Part shown: piece by piece, positions 1 through 8,400 of the stretch | How the letters are laid out: each line of letters starts with the position of its first letter | Position numbering within the stretch: the stretch's first letter is position 1 | Assembly (NCBI RefSeq): GCF_047149785.1 | Contig: NZ_BAAGBE010000001.1 | Location: 682,001-746,000, forward strand | Source of the DNA: Nitrobacter sp047149785 | Lineage (GTDB): Bacteria; Pseudomonadota; Alphaproteobacteria; Rhizobiales; Xanthobacteraceae | Reading direction: 5' to 3' | DNA length: 64,000 bases | The notes under the pieces: model-generated | What the model saw: only the letters and a program-made list of their open reading frames with translations | Told to the model about the DNA's origin: nothing | Databases searched by the model: none | Position numbers and translations under genes: made by a program

Positions 1-545
1 CGATCCTGACGTCCGAGCGAACCAAAATTGAAGCCTCCGTGCAGGATCTCATGCAGAAGACGCTGGATCAGTACGGCGCCGGCGTTCTGATTCAGCAGGT
101 ACAGATGCAGAAGGTCGACCCGCCAGCTCAGGTCATCGATTCATTCCGCGACGTGCAGGCGGCGCGTGCCGACCTCGAGCGACTGCAGAACGAAGCCCAG
201 ACCTACGCCAATCGCGTCATTCCCGATGCGCGCGGGCGGGCGGCGCAGATCGTGCAGACGGCAGAAGGCTACAAGGAACAGGCCATCGCCGAGGCCAAGG
301 GTCAGAGTTCGCGGTTCCTGCAGGTTTATGATGCGTACAAGGCGGCGCCCGACGTGACGCGGGAGCGCATCTACCTGGAGACCATGGAGCATGTGCTCGG
401 GGACGCCGACAAGCTCGTGTACGATCCAGGTTCGTCATCGCCGGGTATCGTGCCTTACCTGCCGCTGAACGAATTGACATCGCAGCGCGGCGCCGCGACC
501 CCTACTACTAATAAGCCGGCCAAGACGAACGGGAGCGCCCGATGA
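1..545 (+). CDS. hflK: HflK, membrane protease modulator (3' part)
   Basis: C-terminal part of HflK; the gene starts left of the window and the frame is open from base 3. HflK and HflC form the SPFH-domain complex on the periplasmic face of the inner membrane that restrains the FtsH protease. Visible are the end of the SPFH/band-7 domain, the charged helical stretch (KVDPPAQVIDSFRDVQAARA) and the Ala/Glu/Gln-rich coiled coil, then a Pro/Thr-rich tail. The stop overlaps the hflC start by 4 bases (ATGA), so the two are translationally coupled. The order hflK-hflC-DUF2065-Do protease is common in this bacterial group. Confidence 0.93.
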   Translation, partial: ILTSERTKIEASVQDLMQKTLDQYGAGVLIQQVQMQKVDPPAQVIDSFRDVQAARADLERLQNEAQTYANRVIPDARGRAAQIVQTAEGYKEQAIAEAKGQSSRFLQVYDAYKAAPDVTRERIYLETMEHVLGDADKLVYDPGSSSPGIVPYLPLNELTSQRGAATPTTNKPAKTNGSAR

Positions 546-1438
546 AAATCGGAGTTTTAGGGATTGCCGCACTGCTGATCGTGGCGGCCTTGCTCGTGGT
601 GGGGTACAGCTCCGTTTTCACGGTGAGCCAGACAGAGCAGGCGTTGGTGGTGCGACTCGGCGAACCGGTGCGCGTCGTCACCGACCCGGGATTGCATTTC
701 AAGGCGCCGTTCGTCGATTCCGTGATCGACATAGACAAACGGATTCTGGATCTCGAGCAGGCGTCGCAGGAAGTCATCGCGTCGGATCAGAAGCGGCTCG
801 TCGTCGATGCGTTCGCGCGCTATCGAATCAAGGACGCGCTGCGGTTCTACCAAAGCGTAGGCTCGGTCCAGGTCGCCAATGTTCAATTGACGACGCTGCT
901 CAACGCATCGCTGCGGCGTGTTCTGGGTGAGGTGACGTTCATCCAGGTCGTGCGGGATGAACGCGAAATGCTGATGGCCCGGATCCGTGACCAGCTCGAC
1001 AAGGAGGCCAGCGGATACGGCATTTCGGTGGTCGATGTCCGGATCCGGCGGGCCGACCTGCCGGAGCAGAACAGCCAGGCGATCTACCAGCGCATGCAGA
1101 CCGAGCGGCAACGTGAAGCCGCCGAATTCCGGGCTCAGGGCGGCCAGAAAGCGCAGGAGATCAGGGCCAAGGCCGATCGAGAAGCGACCGTCATCATCGC
1201 CGAGGCCAATTCGGCGGCCGAGCAGATTCGCGGCCAGGGCGACGGCGAACGCAACCGACTGTTCGCCGAGGCCTACAGCAAGGCTCCCGAGTTCTTCGCG
1301 TTCTACCGGTCGATGACCGCCTATCAGAACGGATTGAAGGGCAGCGACACCCGCTTCCTGCTGAGGCCCGATTCCGACTTCTTCCGCTTCTTCGGAAGTC
1401 CCGGCGGAAGGCCGGCCGCATCCGCGCCCAAGCCGTGA
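542..1438 (+). CDS. hflC: HflC, membrane protease modulator
   Basis: Partner of HflK in the FtsH-regulating complex. 298 residues, the usual length for HflC. One N-terminal membrane anchor (about residues 4-22), then an SPFH/prohibitin domain starting near SVFTVSQTEQALVVRLGEP, then an Ala/Glu/Arg-rich coiled coil (about 185-235) and a Pro-rich tail. The ATG start overlaps the hflK stop. The product is expected in the inner membrane with its bulk in the periplasm. Same operon as hflK and probably as the two genes that follow. Confidence 0.95.
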   Translation: MKIGVLGIAALLIVAALLVVGYSSVFTVSQTEQALVVRLGEPVRVVTDPGLHFKAPFVDSVIDIDKRILDLEQASQEVIASDQKRLVVDAFARYRIKDALRFYQSVGSVQVANVQLTTLLNASLRRVLGEVTFIQVVRDEREMLMARIRDQLDKEASGYGISVVDVRIRRADLPEQNSQAIYQRMQTERQREAAEFRAQGGQKAQEIRAKADREATVIIAEANSAAEQIRGQGDGERNRLFAEAYSKAPEFFAFYRSMTAYQNGLKGSDTRFLLRPDSDFFRFFGSPGGRPAASAPKP

Positions 1439-1473
1439 ACCCAAACGCCGGATGAGATGCCGGGGGGTGCCCG

Positions 1474-1674
1474 ATGGATTCCATTGCCTTCGCCGATTTC
1501 CTGATCGGTCTTGGTATTGTCTTCGTGCTTGAAGGCATCCTGTTCGCGGCGGCGCCGGATTTGACGCGGCGGGCCATGAAAAGCGCATTGGCTGCTCCGG
1601 AAAACGTTTTGCGGATGGCCGGCATCGGCTCGGCGACCGTCGGGCTGATCCTGATCTGGTTGGTCAGGCACTAG
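1474..1674 (+). CDS. DUF2065 (YjeT-like) small membrane protein
   Basis: 66 residues with two hydrophobic segments (about 8-25 and 45-64), including LIGLGIVFVLEGILFAAAP and MAGIGSATVGLILIWLVR. These features and the position between hflC and a Do-type protease match the DUF2065 family. A purine-rich run (ccggggggtg) precedes the ATG. The biochemical role of the family is unknown; the fixed neighbourhood suggests a link to HflKC or envelope protein quality control. It starts 35 bases after the hflC stop and is probably co-transcribed. Confidence 0.85.
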   Translation: MDSIAFADFLIGLGIVFVLEGILFAAAPDLTRRAMKSALAAPENVLRMAGIGSATVGLILIWLVRH

Positions 1675-1679
1675 AGTTA

Positions 1680-1775
1680 TTCCGGCTTTGATGGAATCAA
1701 AGCCGGGCTCCGGCTTTTCATTTTGACGCGTTTTCTTCACGCCAACCGGTATCCGCTTCGCTTGAAAACGCTATA
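1680..1775 (-). repeat. Dispersed intergenic repeat, 'tatagcgttttc' type
   Basis: On the minus strand this reads tatagcgttttcaagcgaag and onward, matching the elements at 17572 and 52069. It contains a perfect hairpin, CCGGCTTTGAT (1682-1692), loop GGA, ATCAAAGCCGG (1696-1706), which could also stop transcription after the DUF2065 gene. This is one of two repeat families scattered between genes in the window. Confidence 0.75.
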
Positions 1776-1778
1776 GAG

Positions 1779-1873
1779 TCCGACTCCACTTCGTTGGATC
1801 AGACTCTGGCCTTATCCTTTTTGATTGAGCATGATCGCATCCGAAACCGGTTCTCACTTTTCGGGATCATGCT
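1779..1873. repeat. Dispersed intergenic repeat, 'agcatgatcc' type
   Basis: Ends in tttcgggatcatgctc (1858-1873), preceded by gagcatgatcgcatccgaaa and accggttctcac. The same words occur at 33951, 40398 and 59703. The inverted agcatgatc / gatcatgct ends can pair. It lies directly against the other repeat type, so this gap holds two elements back to back. Confidence 0.7.
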
Positions 1874-2070
1874 CTCACAGCTTTGACGTTCGCCGCGCCC
1901 TGACCGCAAATTCTGTCGCGAATGGCAGCAGTATCGTGAATGCGACGCCAGCTTTTCGCCGTAATCGAAACCGCGGGGAACCCGCGGAGAGCGTTTTCCG
2001 CTGCTTGCGCAGGCACGGGTTTCGGGCGCACTGTACGCGCCAATAGACTTCTCCAGGAGAGATTCGAAAC

Positions 2071-3555
2071 ATGACCGGAGCCATCCCCGCGTTGGGCCTT
2101 TGCCGCCGCTCCCTGCTGGCCGCGCTTTGCCTTGGCGCTGTGAGTGCCCTGATATCCGCACCGGCGCTCGCCCGTGGCCCCGAAGGCATCGCCGACGTCG
2201 CGGAAAAGGTGATCGATGCGGTGGTCAATATATCGACGACACAGACGATCGAAGCCGAAGGCGGCGAGAGTCGTGTGATTCCGCAGCTTCCGCCGGGTTC
2301 GCCGTTCGAGGAGTTTTTCGACGACTTCTTTAAAAACCGCCGCAGCGGCAAGGACGGCGGTCTGCTGCCGCACAAGACAAACTCGCTCGGCTCCGGGTTT
2401 ATCATCGATCCCGCCGGAATTGTCGTCACCAACAATCACGTCATCGCCGATTCCGACGAGATCAACGTCATTCTGAATGACGGCACCAAGGTGAAGGCGG
2501 AGATCGTCGGCGTCGACAAGAAGACCGATCTCGCGGTGCTGAAGTTCAAGCCGCCGCATCCGCTGACCGCGGTCAAGTTCGGCGATTCCGACAAGTTGCG
2601 GCTCGGCGAGTGGGTGATCGCCATCGGCAATCCGTTCAGCCTTGGGGGCACCGTTACCGCCGGCATCGTCTCGGCGCGCAACCGCGATATCAACAATGGT
2701 CCCTATGACAGCTACATCCAGACCGACGCCGCCATCAATCGCGGCAACTCCGGTGGTCCGCTGTTCAATCTCGACGGCGAGGTGGTGGGGGTGAACACGC
2801 TGATCATCTCGCCGTCAGGCGGCTCGATCGGCATCGGCTTTGCCGTGCCGTCTAAAACGGTCGCGGGCGTCGTCGATCAGTTGCGGCGGTTCGGTGAGCT
2901 GCGGCGCGGTTGGCTCGGCGTTCGCATCCAGCAGGTTACCGACGAAATTGCCGATAGCCTCAATGTCAAACCGGCGCGCGGGGCGCTGGTGGCCGGGGTC
3001 GACGACAAGGGCCCGGCCAAGCCCGCCGGCATCGAACCGGGCGACGTCGTCATCGCCTTCGACGGAAAGGACATCAAGGAGCCGAAGGATCTGTCGCGCA
3101 TGGTGGCCGATACGGCCGTCGGCAAGACGGTCGACATTGTCATCATCCGCAAGGGGAAGGAGGAGACCAGGAAAGTGACGCTGGGGCGGCTCGACGACGG
3201 CGACAAGGCCACGCCCGTTTCGGTCAAGACCAGGCCCGACGACGAGAGGCCCGTAACGCAGAAGGCGCTCGGCCTCGATCTCGCCGTCCTGAGCAAGGAC
3301 CTGCGGACGCGCTACAAGATCAAGGACAGCGTCAAGGGCGTCGTCATCACCGATGTGGAAGCGGATTCCGACGCGGCCGAGAAGCGGCTCAGCGCCGGCG
3401 ACGTCATCGTCGAGGTGGCGCAGGAAGCCGTGAGCAGCGCCTCCGATATCCGCAAGCGCATCGATCGACTGAAGAAGGACGGCAAGAAGGCGGTGCTGCT
3501 GATGGTTTCGAACGGCGCCGGCGAACTGCGGTTCGTGGCGTTAAGCTTGAAGTAG
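2071..3555 (+). CDS. degP: Do-like periplasmic serine protease (DegP/HtrA family)
   Basis: 494 residues. A signal peptide (about 1-35, ending APALA) directs it to the periplasm. The trypsin-like domain carries the catalytic triad H123 (TNNHVI), D153 (KKTDLAVLK) and S227 (RGNSGGP). Two PDZ domains follow (about 275-370 and 390-490), the normal HtrA layout. The family degrades or refolds misfolded envelope proteins. The ATG has a good ribosome site (ccaggagagat). It lies downstream of hflKC and DUF2065 but is separated by about 400 bases of repeats, so it may have its own promoter. DegP, DegQ and MucD cannot be told apart from sequence alone. Confidence 0.93.
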   Translation: MTGAIPALGLCRRSLLAALCLGAVSALISAPALARGPEGIADVAEKVIDAVVNISTTQTIEAEGGESRVIPQLPPGSPFEEFFDDFFKNRRSGKDGGLLPHKTNSLGSGFIIDPAGIVVTNNHVIADSDEINVILNDGTKVKAEIVGVDKKTDLAVLKFKPPHPLTAVKFGDSDKLRLGEWVIAIGNPFSLGGTVTAGIVSARNRDINNGPYDSYIQTDAAINRGNSGGPLFNLDGEVVGVNTLIISPSGGSIGIGFAVPSKTVAGVVDQLRRFGELRRGWLGVRIQQVTDEIADSLNVKPARGALVAGVDDKGPAKPAGIEPGDVVIAFDGKDIKEPKDLSRMVADTAVGKTVDIVIIRKGKEETRKVTLGRLDDGDKATPVSVKTRPDDERPVTQKALGLDLAVLSKDLRTRYKIKDSVKGVVITDVEADSDAAEKRLSAGDVIVEVAQEAVSSASDIRKRIDRLKKDGKKAVLLMVSNGAGELRFVALSLK

Positions 3556-3735
3556 GTGGCGACCTGCGTCGTCGGGTGTTTCGCCATCGCCGGGCATTGG
3601 GTTCGGAGAACAGCGTCGCTTCGCTCGCTTATGATCCCGTCATCGGCATCTTCGGTTGCCGCCATCACGAAAGGCGCGGATCACCGGGACAAGCGCGCGG
3701 TGATGACAATCGGTTTGCGATGTTTGGTTTTGAAC

Positions 3736-4629
3736 TTATGCGCTCACGAACTCGTCGCGCCGGTACCCTTGCGCATACAGTAGCGCGGTGAGGTCGCCAT
3801 GGTCGATTCGCGCGGCGGCGGCTGCGGCGACCGCCGGCTTGGCGTGATAGGCGACGCCGAGACCCGCCTGCTGGATCATGCCGAGGTCGTTGGCGCCGTC
3901 GCCCACCGCCAGCGTATCCAGATTGTCGAGATCGAAGGCCTCGCGCAGTTCGACCAGCGTCGCAAGTTTTGCCTCGCGGCCGACGATCGGTTCTGCGGCC
4001 TGGCCCGATAATTTACCGTCTTCGATAAGCAGCGTATTGCCGCGATTTTCCTGAAAGCCGATCATGGGCGCCACCGCCTCGGTGAACAGCGTGAAGCCGC
4101 CGGAGATCAGGCAGGTATAGGCGCCGTTGGCGCGCATGGTCATGACCAGCTCGCGTCCGCCCGGTGTTGGTGTGATGCGTTGTGCCAGCACGTCGTCGAC
4201 AACGGTGACGGGAAGGCCTTTCAACAACGCCACGCGCTCGCGAAGCGCGTCTTCAAATTTCATTTCTCCGAGCATGGCGCGTTCGGTGATGGCGGCGACC
4301 TGCGCCTTGAGACCGGCGAAATCGGCGAGTTCGTCGATGCACTCCTGACCGATCATAGTGGAATCCATGTCGGCCAGGAAGAGCTTCTTGCGCCGGCCGA
4401 GTTGCGGCTGGACCACCACGTCGATCGGCAGATCGCCGCGTGCCTCAAGCAGGCGCCGCACGATCGCGGCAATGGTCTCCGCGCTTTCGAAGGGAATGTC
4501 TGCCGCGACTTCGTCCCATAGCCAGTGCGCCGGGCCCGCATTGCCAAGAATCGCGCGCGCCCCGTCCAGCACCGTGCTATCGAGCGCGGGGTTGGCAGGA
4601 TTGCAGATCAGCGTGGCGACGAGCGACAT
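3736..4629 (-). CDS. serB: Phosphoserine phosphatase
   Basis: Last step of serine synthesis: phosphoserine to serine plus phosphate. 297 residues. HAD-family motifs are complete: D87-M-D89-S-T (motif I), SGG at 176-178 (motif II) and GDGAND at 243-248 (motif III). About 80 N-terminal residues form the ACT-like regulatory part seen in longer SerB proteins. The frame is open further upstream, but the start MSLVATLICNPANPALDS is chosen because it matches the usual alphaproteobacterial N-terminus. This ATG overlaps the miaA ATG on the other strand by two bases. Confidence 0.95.
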   Translation of the reverse strand: MSLVATLICNPANPALDSTVLDGARAILGNAGPAHWLWDEVAADIPFESAETIAAIVRRLLEARGDLPIDVVVQPQLGRRKKLFLADMDSTMIGQECIDELADFAGLKAQVAAITERAMLGEMKFEDALRERVALLKGLPVTVVDDVLAQRITPTPGGRELVMTMRANGAYTCLISGGFTLFTEAVAPMIGFQENRGNTLLIEDGKLSGQAAEPIVGREAKLATLVELREAFDLDNLDTLAVGDGANDLGMIQQAGLGVAYHAKPAVAAAAAARIDHGDLTALLYAQGYRRDEFVSA

Positions 4630-5581
4630 GAGCGGGGGAAATCCTGGCGAGGCGGAAGGGGGTGGGGTGGATGCCGTGCTTATTGCAGGGCCGACGGCGA
4701 GCGGCAAGTCCGCGCTGGCGCTTTCGCTTGCCGAGCGGACCGGCGGCATCGTTATCAATACCGACTCCATGCAGGTGTATCGCGATCTCCGCATCATCAC
4801 GGCACGCCCGACGCCGGACGAGGAAGCCCGCGTGCCGCACCGGCTTTACGGTCATGTCGATGCGAGCGTGAACTGCTCCGCCGGGATGTGGGTCGGCGAT
4901 GCCGCGAAAGCCCTTGAAGAGGCGCGTGCGCAAAACCGGCTGCCCATCTTCGTCGGCGGCTCCGGTCTTTACTTCAAGGCGCTGACTCGCGGCCTGTCGG
5001 CGGTGCCGCTCATTCCGCCCCAGGTGCGCGAAGCCGTGCGGGCGCGACTCGATAGCGAAGGGCCCGAGGCGCTGCATGCCGCTCTCGCGCGGTGCGATCC
5101 GGCGGCGGCGGACCGTCTGAAGCCGCGCGACCGGGCTCGCATCGCCCGCGCTTTGGAGGTCGTCGAGGCGACCGGCCGCTCGCTGACCGACTGGCATCGC
5201 GACGGTCTTCCGCCGCTGTTGCCGCCCGAGAGGGTGAAGGCGATCTTCCTTGCTCCGGATCGCGAAGCGCTCTATGCGCGGATCGATGCCCGCTTCGGTG
5301 CGATGCTGGCGGCCGGGGCGCTGGACGAGGTCGCGGCGCTGGCCGCACGCCGCCTCGATCCGCTGTTGCCCGCGATGAAGGCGCATGGCGTGCCGGCCCT
5401 GATCCGGCATCTGCGCGGCGAGATTTCGTTGGAGCAGGCGGCCGGGATCGGCCGTGCCGATACCCGCCATTACGCCAAGCGGCAGTTCACCTGGTTCCGT
5501 CATCAGTTGCCGGAGTTCGAATGGGTGAGGCCGGAGGAAGCGGAAGCAGCGGTGGAGTTGCGTGTCTTTCCCCGTGCATAG
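4628..5581 (+). CDS. miaA: tRNA dimethylallyltransferase
   Basis: Transfers a dimethylallyl group to N6 of A37 in tRNAs that read UNN codons. 317 residues, usual length. The P-loop GPTASGKS is at 21-28, followed by the DSMQVYRDL motif and, near the C-terminus, YAKRQFTWFRHQ. The ATG at 4628 gives an extra Gly-rich leader; a GTG at 4667 behind ggaaggggg is a plausible shorter start that puts the P-loop nearer the N-terminus, as is usual. The gene diverges from serB with overlapping starts, so any promoter must lie inside serB. Confidence 0.93.
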   Translation: MSGGNPGEAEGGGVDAVLIAGPTASGKSALALSLAERTGGIVINTDSMQVYRDLRIITARPTPDEEARVPHRLYGHVDASVNCSAGMWVGDAAKALEEARAQNRLPIFVGGSGLYFKALTRGLSAVPLIPPQVREAVRARLDSEGPEALHAALARCDPAAADRLKPRDRARIARALEVVEATGRSLTDWHRDGLPPLLPPERVKAIFLAPDREALYARIDARFGAMLAAGALDEVAALAARRLDPLLPAMKAHGVPALIRHLRGEISLEQAAGIGRADTRHYAKRQFTWFRHQLPEFEWVRPEEAEAAVELRVFPRA

Positions 5582-5659
5582 CTATTTGGCAAAACGTCAG
5601 GCATCGGGATATGTCTCTCCCCAACGCCCTTCGGCCGGCATATTTACGTCGAAACACGG

Positions 5660-5688
5660 TTGACGTCGGTGAATCCGGCCTCTATAAC
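5660..5688 (+). promoter_or_regulatory. Sigma-70-type promoter for the ilvB leader
   Basis: TTGACG at 5660-5665 and TATAAC at 5683-5688 with exactly 17 bases between them: five of six consensus bases in each box at ideal spacing. Transcription would start near 5695, about 25 bases before the leader peptide ATG. This is the clearest housekeeping promoter I see in the window. Confidence 0.7.
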
Positions 5689-5719
5689 CCGCGCAACCTT
5701 TGGGAAGTCTGGCGATAAA

Positions 5720-5788
5720 ATGTGTAATTTTGTTACCCAAGCGGTGCCCGTTATCGTCGTACCCTGGAGCGCCGCCCGGGACGGCTGA
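5720..5788 (+). CDS. Candidate ilv leader peptide (attenuator)
   Basis: A 22-codon ORF between the promoter at 5660 and the terminator at 5816. The peptide begins MCNFVTQ and contains the run VPVIVVPW: five Val and one Ile in positions 5-14. That is the composition expected of a regulatory leader that senses charged tRNA-Val and tRNA-Ile. Codons 9-14 are GTG CCC GTT ATC GTC GTA. The stop lies inside the first downstream hairpin. The upstream ribosome site (gggaag) is rather distant. No such ORF is annotated by length alone; the case rests on position and composition. Confidence 0.65.
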   Translation: MCNFVTQAVPVIVVPWSAARDG

Positions 5789-5840
5789 GACCGTCCGAAT
5801 CCAAGGCGGTGCACCGGGGCCCTTCAGAGGCCCTTTTTTA
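5779..5840 (+). terminator. Attenuator hairpins and terminator before ilvB
   Basis: Hairpin one: GGACGG (5779-5784), loop CTGAGA, CCGTCC (5791-5796), overlapping the leader stop codon. Terminator: GGGCC (5817-5821), loop CTTCAGA, GGCCC (5829-5833), then a run of T (5834-5839) and tttt at 5841. An alternative pairing is available between GCGCCGCC (5769-5776) and GGCGGTGC (5805-5812). Known ilv attenuators use the same logic: a ribosome stalled at Val/Ile codons frees the gene from termination. Confidence 0.65.
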
Positions 5841-5862
5841 TTTTGACGATCCGGAGCCGACC

Positions 5863-7638
5863 ATGAGTGAAAGCAAAAGCGATCCCAGGCAGATGACCGG
5901 CGCGGAAATGATTGTCCGTGCCCTGGCAGATCATGGCGTCAAGCACATCTTCGGCTATCCGGGCGGCGCGGTGCTTCCGATTTACGATGAGCTCTTCCAG
6001 CAGGACAAGGTGGAGCACGTCCTGGTGCGGCACGAGCAGGGCGCGGGACACGCCGCCGAAGGTTACGCGCGTTCCACCGGCAAGCCGGGAGTGGTGGTGG
6101 TGACCTCGGGTCCCGGCGCGACCAACATGGTGACGCCGCTGACCGACGCGCTGATGGATTCGATCCCGCTGGTCTGCATCACCGGGCAGGTGCCGACGCA
6201 TCTGATCGGCAATGACGCGTTTCAGGAATGCGACACGGTCGGCATTACGCGGCCATGCACCAAGCACAACTGGCTGGTGCGTGACGTCAAGGACCTGCCC
6301 AAGGTTTTGCACGAAGCATTCTATGTGGCGACCTCTGGACGTCCGGGACCGGTCGTCGTCGATGTGCCCAAGGACGTTCAGTTCGCGACCGGCACCTACA
6401 CGCCGCCGCGCAAATCGGACGTCCACGTCTCGTACAAGCCGCAGATCAAGGGCGACGCCGGGCAGATCCGCAAGGCTGTGTCGCTGCTGGTCAACGCCAA
6501 GCGGCCGGTGATCTATACCGGCGGTGGCATCATCAATTCGGGCCGCGACGCGTCAAAGACGCTGCGCGCGCTGGTCGCGGCTACGGGTTTTCCGATCACG
6601 TCCACGCTGATGGGACTCGGTGCTTACCCGGCCTCCGGGAAGAACTGGCTCGGCATGCTCGGCATGCACGGCACCTATGAAGCCAATATGGCGATGCACG
6701 ATTGCGACGTCATGCTGTGCATCGGCGCGCGCTTCGATGACCGCATTACCGGGCGCACCGACGCGTTCTCGCCGGGGTCAAAGAAGATTCACGTCGATAT
6801 CGATCCCTCGTCGATCAACAAGAACATCCGCGTCGATGTGCCGATCATCGGCGATGCGGGCAGCGTCATGACCGACCTGTTGCAGGCGTTCAAGGCGGAA
6901 GGCAAGACGCCGAAGATCGACCCGTGGTGGTTCGAGATCGGACGCTGGCGCGCGCGCAACTCGCTGGCCTACAGGAAGAACAACGACGTGATCCTGCCGC
7001 AGTTCGCGATCCAGCGCCTGTTCGAGGCGACGCGCGGGCGAGACACCTACATCACCACCGAGGTCGGCCAGCATCAGATGTGGGCGGCGCAGTTCTTCGG
7101 CTTCGAGGAGCCGCATCACCTGATGACATCGGGCGGCCTCGGCACCATGGGCTATGGCCTGCCGGCTGCGCTCGGCGTGCAGGTGGCGCATCCCGACAGT
7201 CTTGTCATTGACATCGCAGGCGACGCCTCCGTGCAAATGACGATGCAGGAAATGTCGACCGCCGTTCAGCACGAGCTTCCGATCAAGATCTTCATCCTCA
7301 ACAACCAGTACATGGGCATGGTGAGGCAATGGCAGCAGTTGCTGCATGGCAATCGCCTGTCGCATTCGTACTCGGAAGCGCTGCCGGATTTCGTCAAGCT
7401 TGCTGATGCCTTCGGTTGCGTCGGCATCCAGGCGACGAAACCGTCCGACCTTGACGGCGCGATCAAGGAGATGATCTCGGTGAAAAAGCCGGTGTTGTTC
7501 GACTGCCGCGTCGCGGCGCTGGAAAACTGCTTCCCGATGATTCCATCCGGCAAGGCGCATAACGAAATGCTGTTGCCGGCGGAAGCCAACGACGATGCGA
7601 CCGCAGCCGCATTCGCCGGCGGCAAGGCGCTGGTGTGA
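5863..7638 (+). CDS. ilvB: Acetolactate synthase, large (catalytic) subunit
   Basis: Thiamine diphosphate enzyme that condenses two pyruvates to acetolactate, or pyruvate with 2-oxobutyrate, the first common step to Val, Leu and Ile. 591 residues. The catalytic Glu is E58 in VRHEQGAGHAAEGYA; the ThDP/Mg motif runs from G453-D454 (GDASVQMTMQEM) to N480-N481. The frame is open further upstream through the terminator, but the start MSESKSDPRQMTGAEM is chosen because it follows the attenuator and matches family length. It works with IlvN and is probably controlled by the leader at 5720. Confidence 0.96.
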   Translation: MSESKSDPRQMTGAEMIVRALADHGVKHIFGYPGGAVLPIYDELFQQDKVEHVLVRHEQGAGHAAEGYARSTGKPGVVVVTSGPGATNMVTPLTDALMDSIPLVCITGQVPTHLIGNDAFQECDTVGITRPCTKHNWLVRDVKDLPKVLHEAFYVATSGRPGPVVVDVPKDVQFATGTYTPPRKSDVHVSYKPQIKGDAGQIRKAVSLLVNAKRPVIYTGGGIINSGRDASKTLRALVAATGFPITSTLMGLGAYPASGKNWLGMLGMHGTYEANMAMHDCDVMLCIGARFDDRITGRTDAFSPGSKKIHVDIDPSSINKNIRVDVPIIGDAGSVMTDLLQAFKAEGKTPKIDPWWFEIGRWRARNSLAYRKNNDVILPQFAIQRLFEATRGRDTYITTEVGQHQMWAAQFFGFEEPHHLMTSGGLGTMGYGLPAALGVQVAHPDSLVIDIAGDASVQMTMQEMSTAVQHELPIKIFILNNQYMGMVRQWQQLLHGNRLSHSYSEALPDFVKLADAFGCVGIQATKPSDLDGAIKEMISVKKPVLFDCRVAALENCFPMIPSGKAHNEMLLPAEANDDATAAAFAGGKALV

Positions 7639-7680
7639 GAATGTGTGGTTTGTTCGCTCGCTGGCCATCGTCGCCGCCAG

Positions 7681-7803
7681 CTTCTCTTCACCTCTCCCCG
7701 TCGGGGAGAGGTCGGCGCATCGCGCCGCGTGAGGGGGCTGTTCCTTCCATTGCTGGACGCCGGACCCCCTCACCCCAACCCTCTCCCCAGCGGGGAGAGG
7801 GGG
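7681..7803. repeat. Intergenic palindromic repeat (ctctccccg / cggggagag)
   Basis: Two hairpins, cctctccccgtcggggagagg (split by tc) and ccctctccccagcggggagag, flank a central part with the words gtgagggggct and accccctcac, which are themselves inverted. This is the familiar 'ctctccccg...cggggagag' element of many alphaproteobacterial genomes. It sits inside the ilvB-ilvN operon and widens the gap between the two subunit genes to about 220 bases. Confidence 0.75.
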
Positions 7804-7857
7804 CGTGCTGTCTTCGCTGATGGCTATCACCCAAACGTCAATGTGAGCACGAAGACG

Positions 7858-8400
7858 ATGAACCAGCCCGCTTCCGCCTACTTTCTCGAAGAGCGCCACG
7901 ATCCGAACGAAACGCACACGCTGTCGGTGCTGGTCGCCAACGAGCCGGGCGTGCTGGCGCGGGTGATCGGGCTGTTCTCCGGCCGCGGCTACAACATCGA
8001 GAGCCTTACGGTGTCGGAGACCGAAAGCCAGAAGCATGTCTCGCGGATTACCATCGTCACCACCGGCACGCCGATGGTGATCCAGCAGATCAAGCATCAG
8101 CTCGATCGGATGATCCCGGTCTACCAGGTCGTGGACATGACGCTGACCGGAAAATCCATCGAGCGCGAGCTGGCCATGGTCAAGGTCAAGGGTTCGGGTG
8201 ACCAGCGCATCGAGGCGATGCGGCTTGCGGAGGTCTTTCGCGCCCGCGTGGTCGACGCGACCAATGCGAGCTTCGTGTTTGAGATCACGGGGAGCACGTC
8301 GAAGATCAATCAGTTTGTCGACCTGATGCGGCCGATCGGTCTTGTCGAGGTGTCACGCACCGGTGTCGCGGCGATCGGGCGCGGACCGGAGGGGATGTAA
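7858..8400 (+). CDS. ilvN: Acetolactate synthase, small (regulatory) subunit
   Basis: 180 residues, the usual size for the alphaproteobacterial small subunit. An N-terminal ACT domain (HTLSVLVANEPGVLARVIGL, about 20-90) binds valine and confers feedback inhibition on IlvB; the C-terminal half is the second ACT-like domain (AMVKVKGSGDQRIEAMRLAE). The ATG at 7858 (MNQPASAYFLEERHDPNE) is preferred over the longer open frame, which would run back into the repeat. A GTG at 7843 is an alternative. Confidence 0.94.
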   Translation: MNQPASAYFLEERHDPNETHTLSVLVANEPGVLARVIGLFSGRGYNIESLTVSETESQKHVSRITIVTTGTPMVIQQIKHQLDRMIPVYQVVDMTLTGKSIERELAMVKVKGSGDQRIEAMRLAEVFRARVVDATNASFVFEITGSTSKINQFVDLMRPIGLVEVSRTGVAAIGRGPEGM

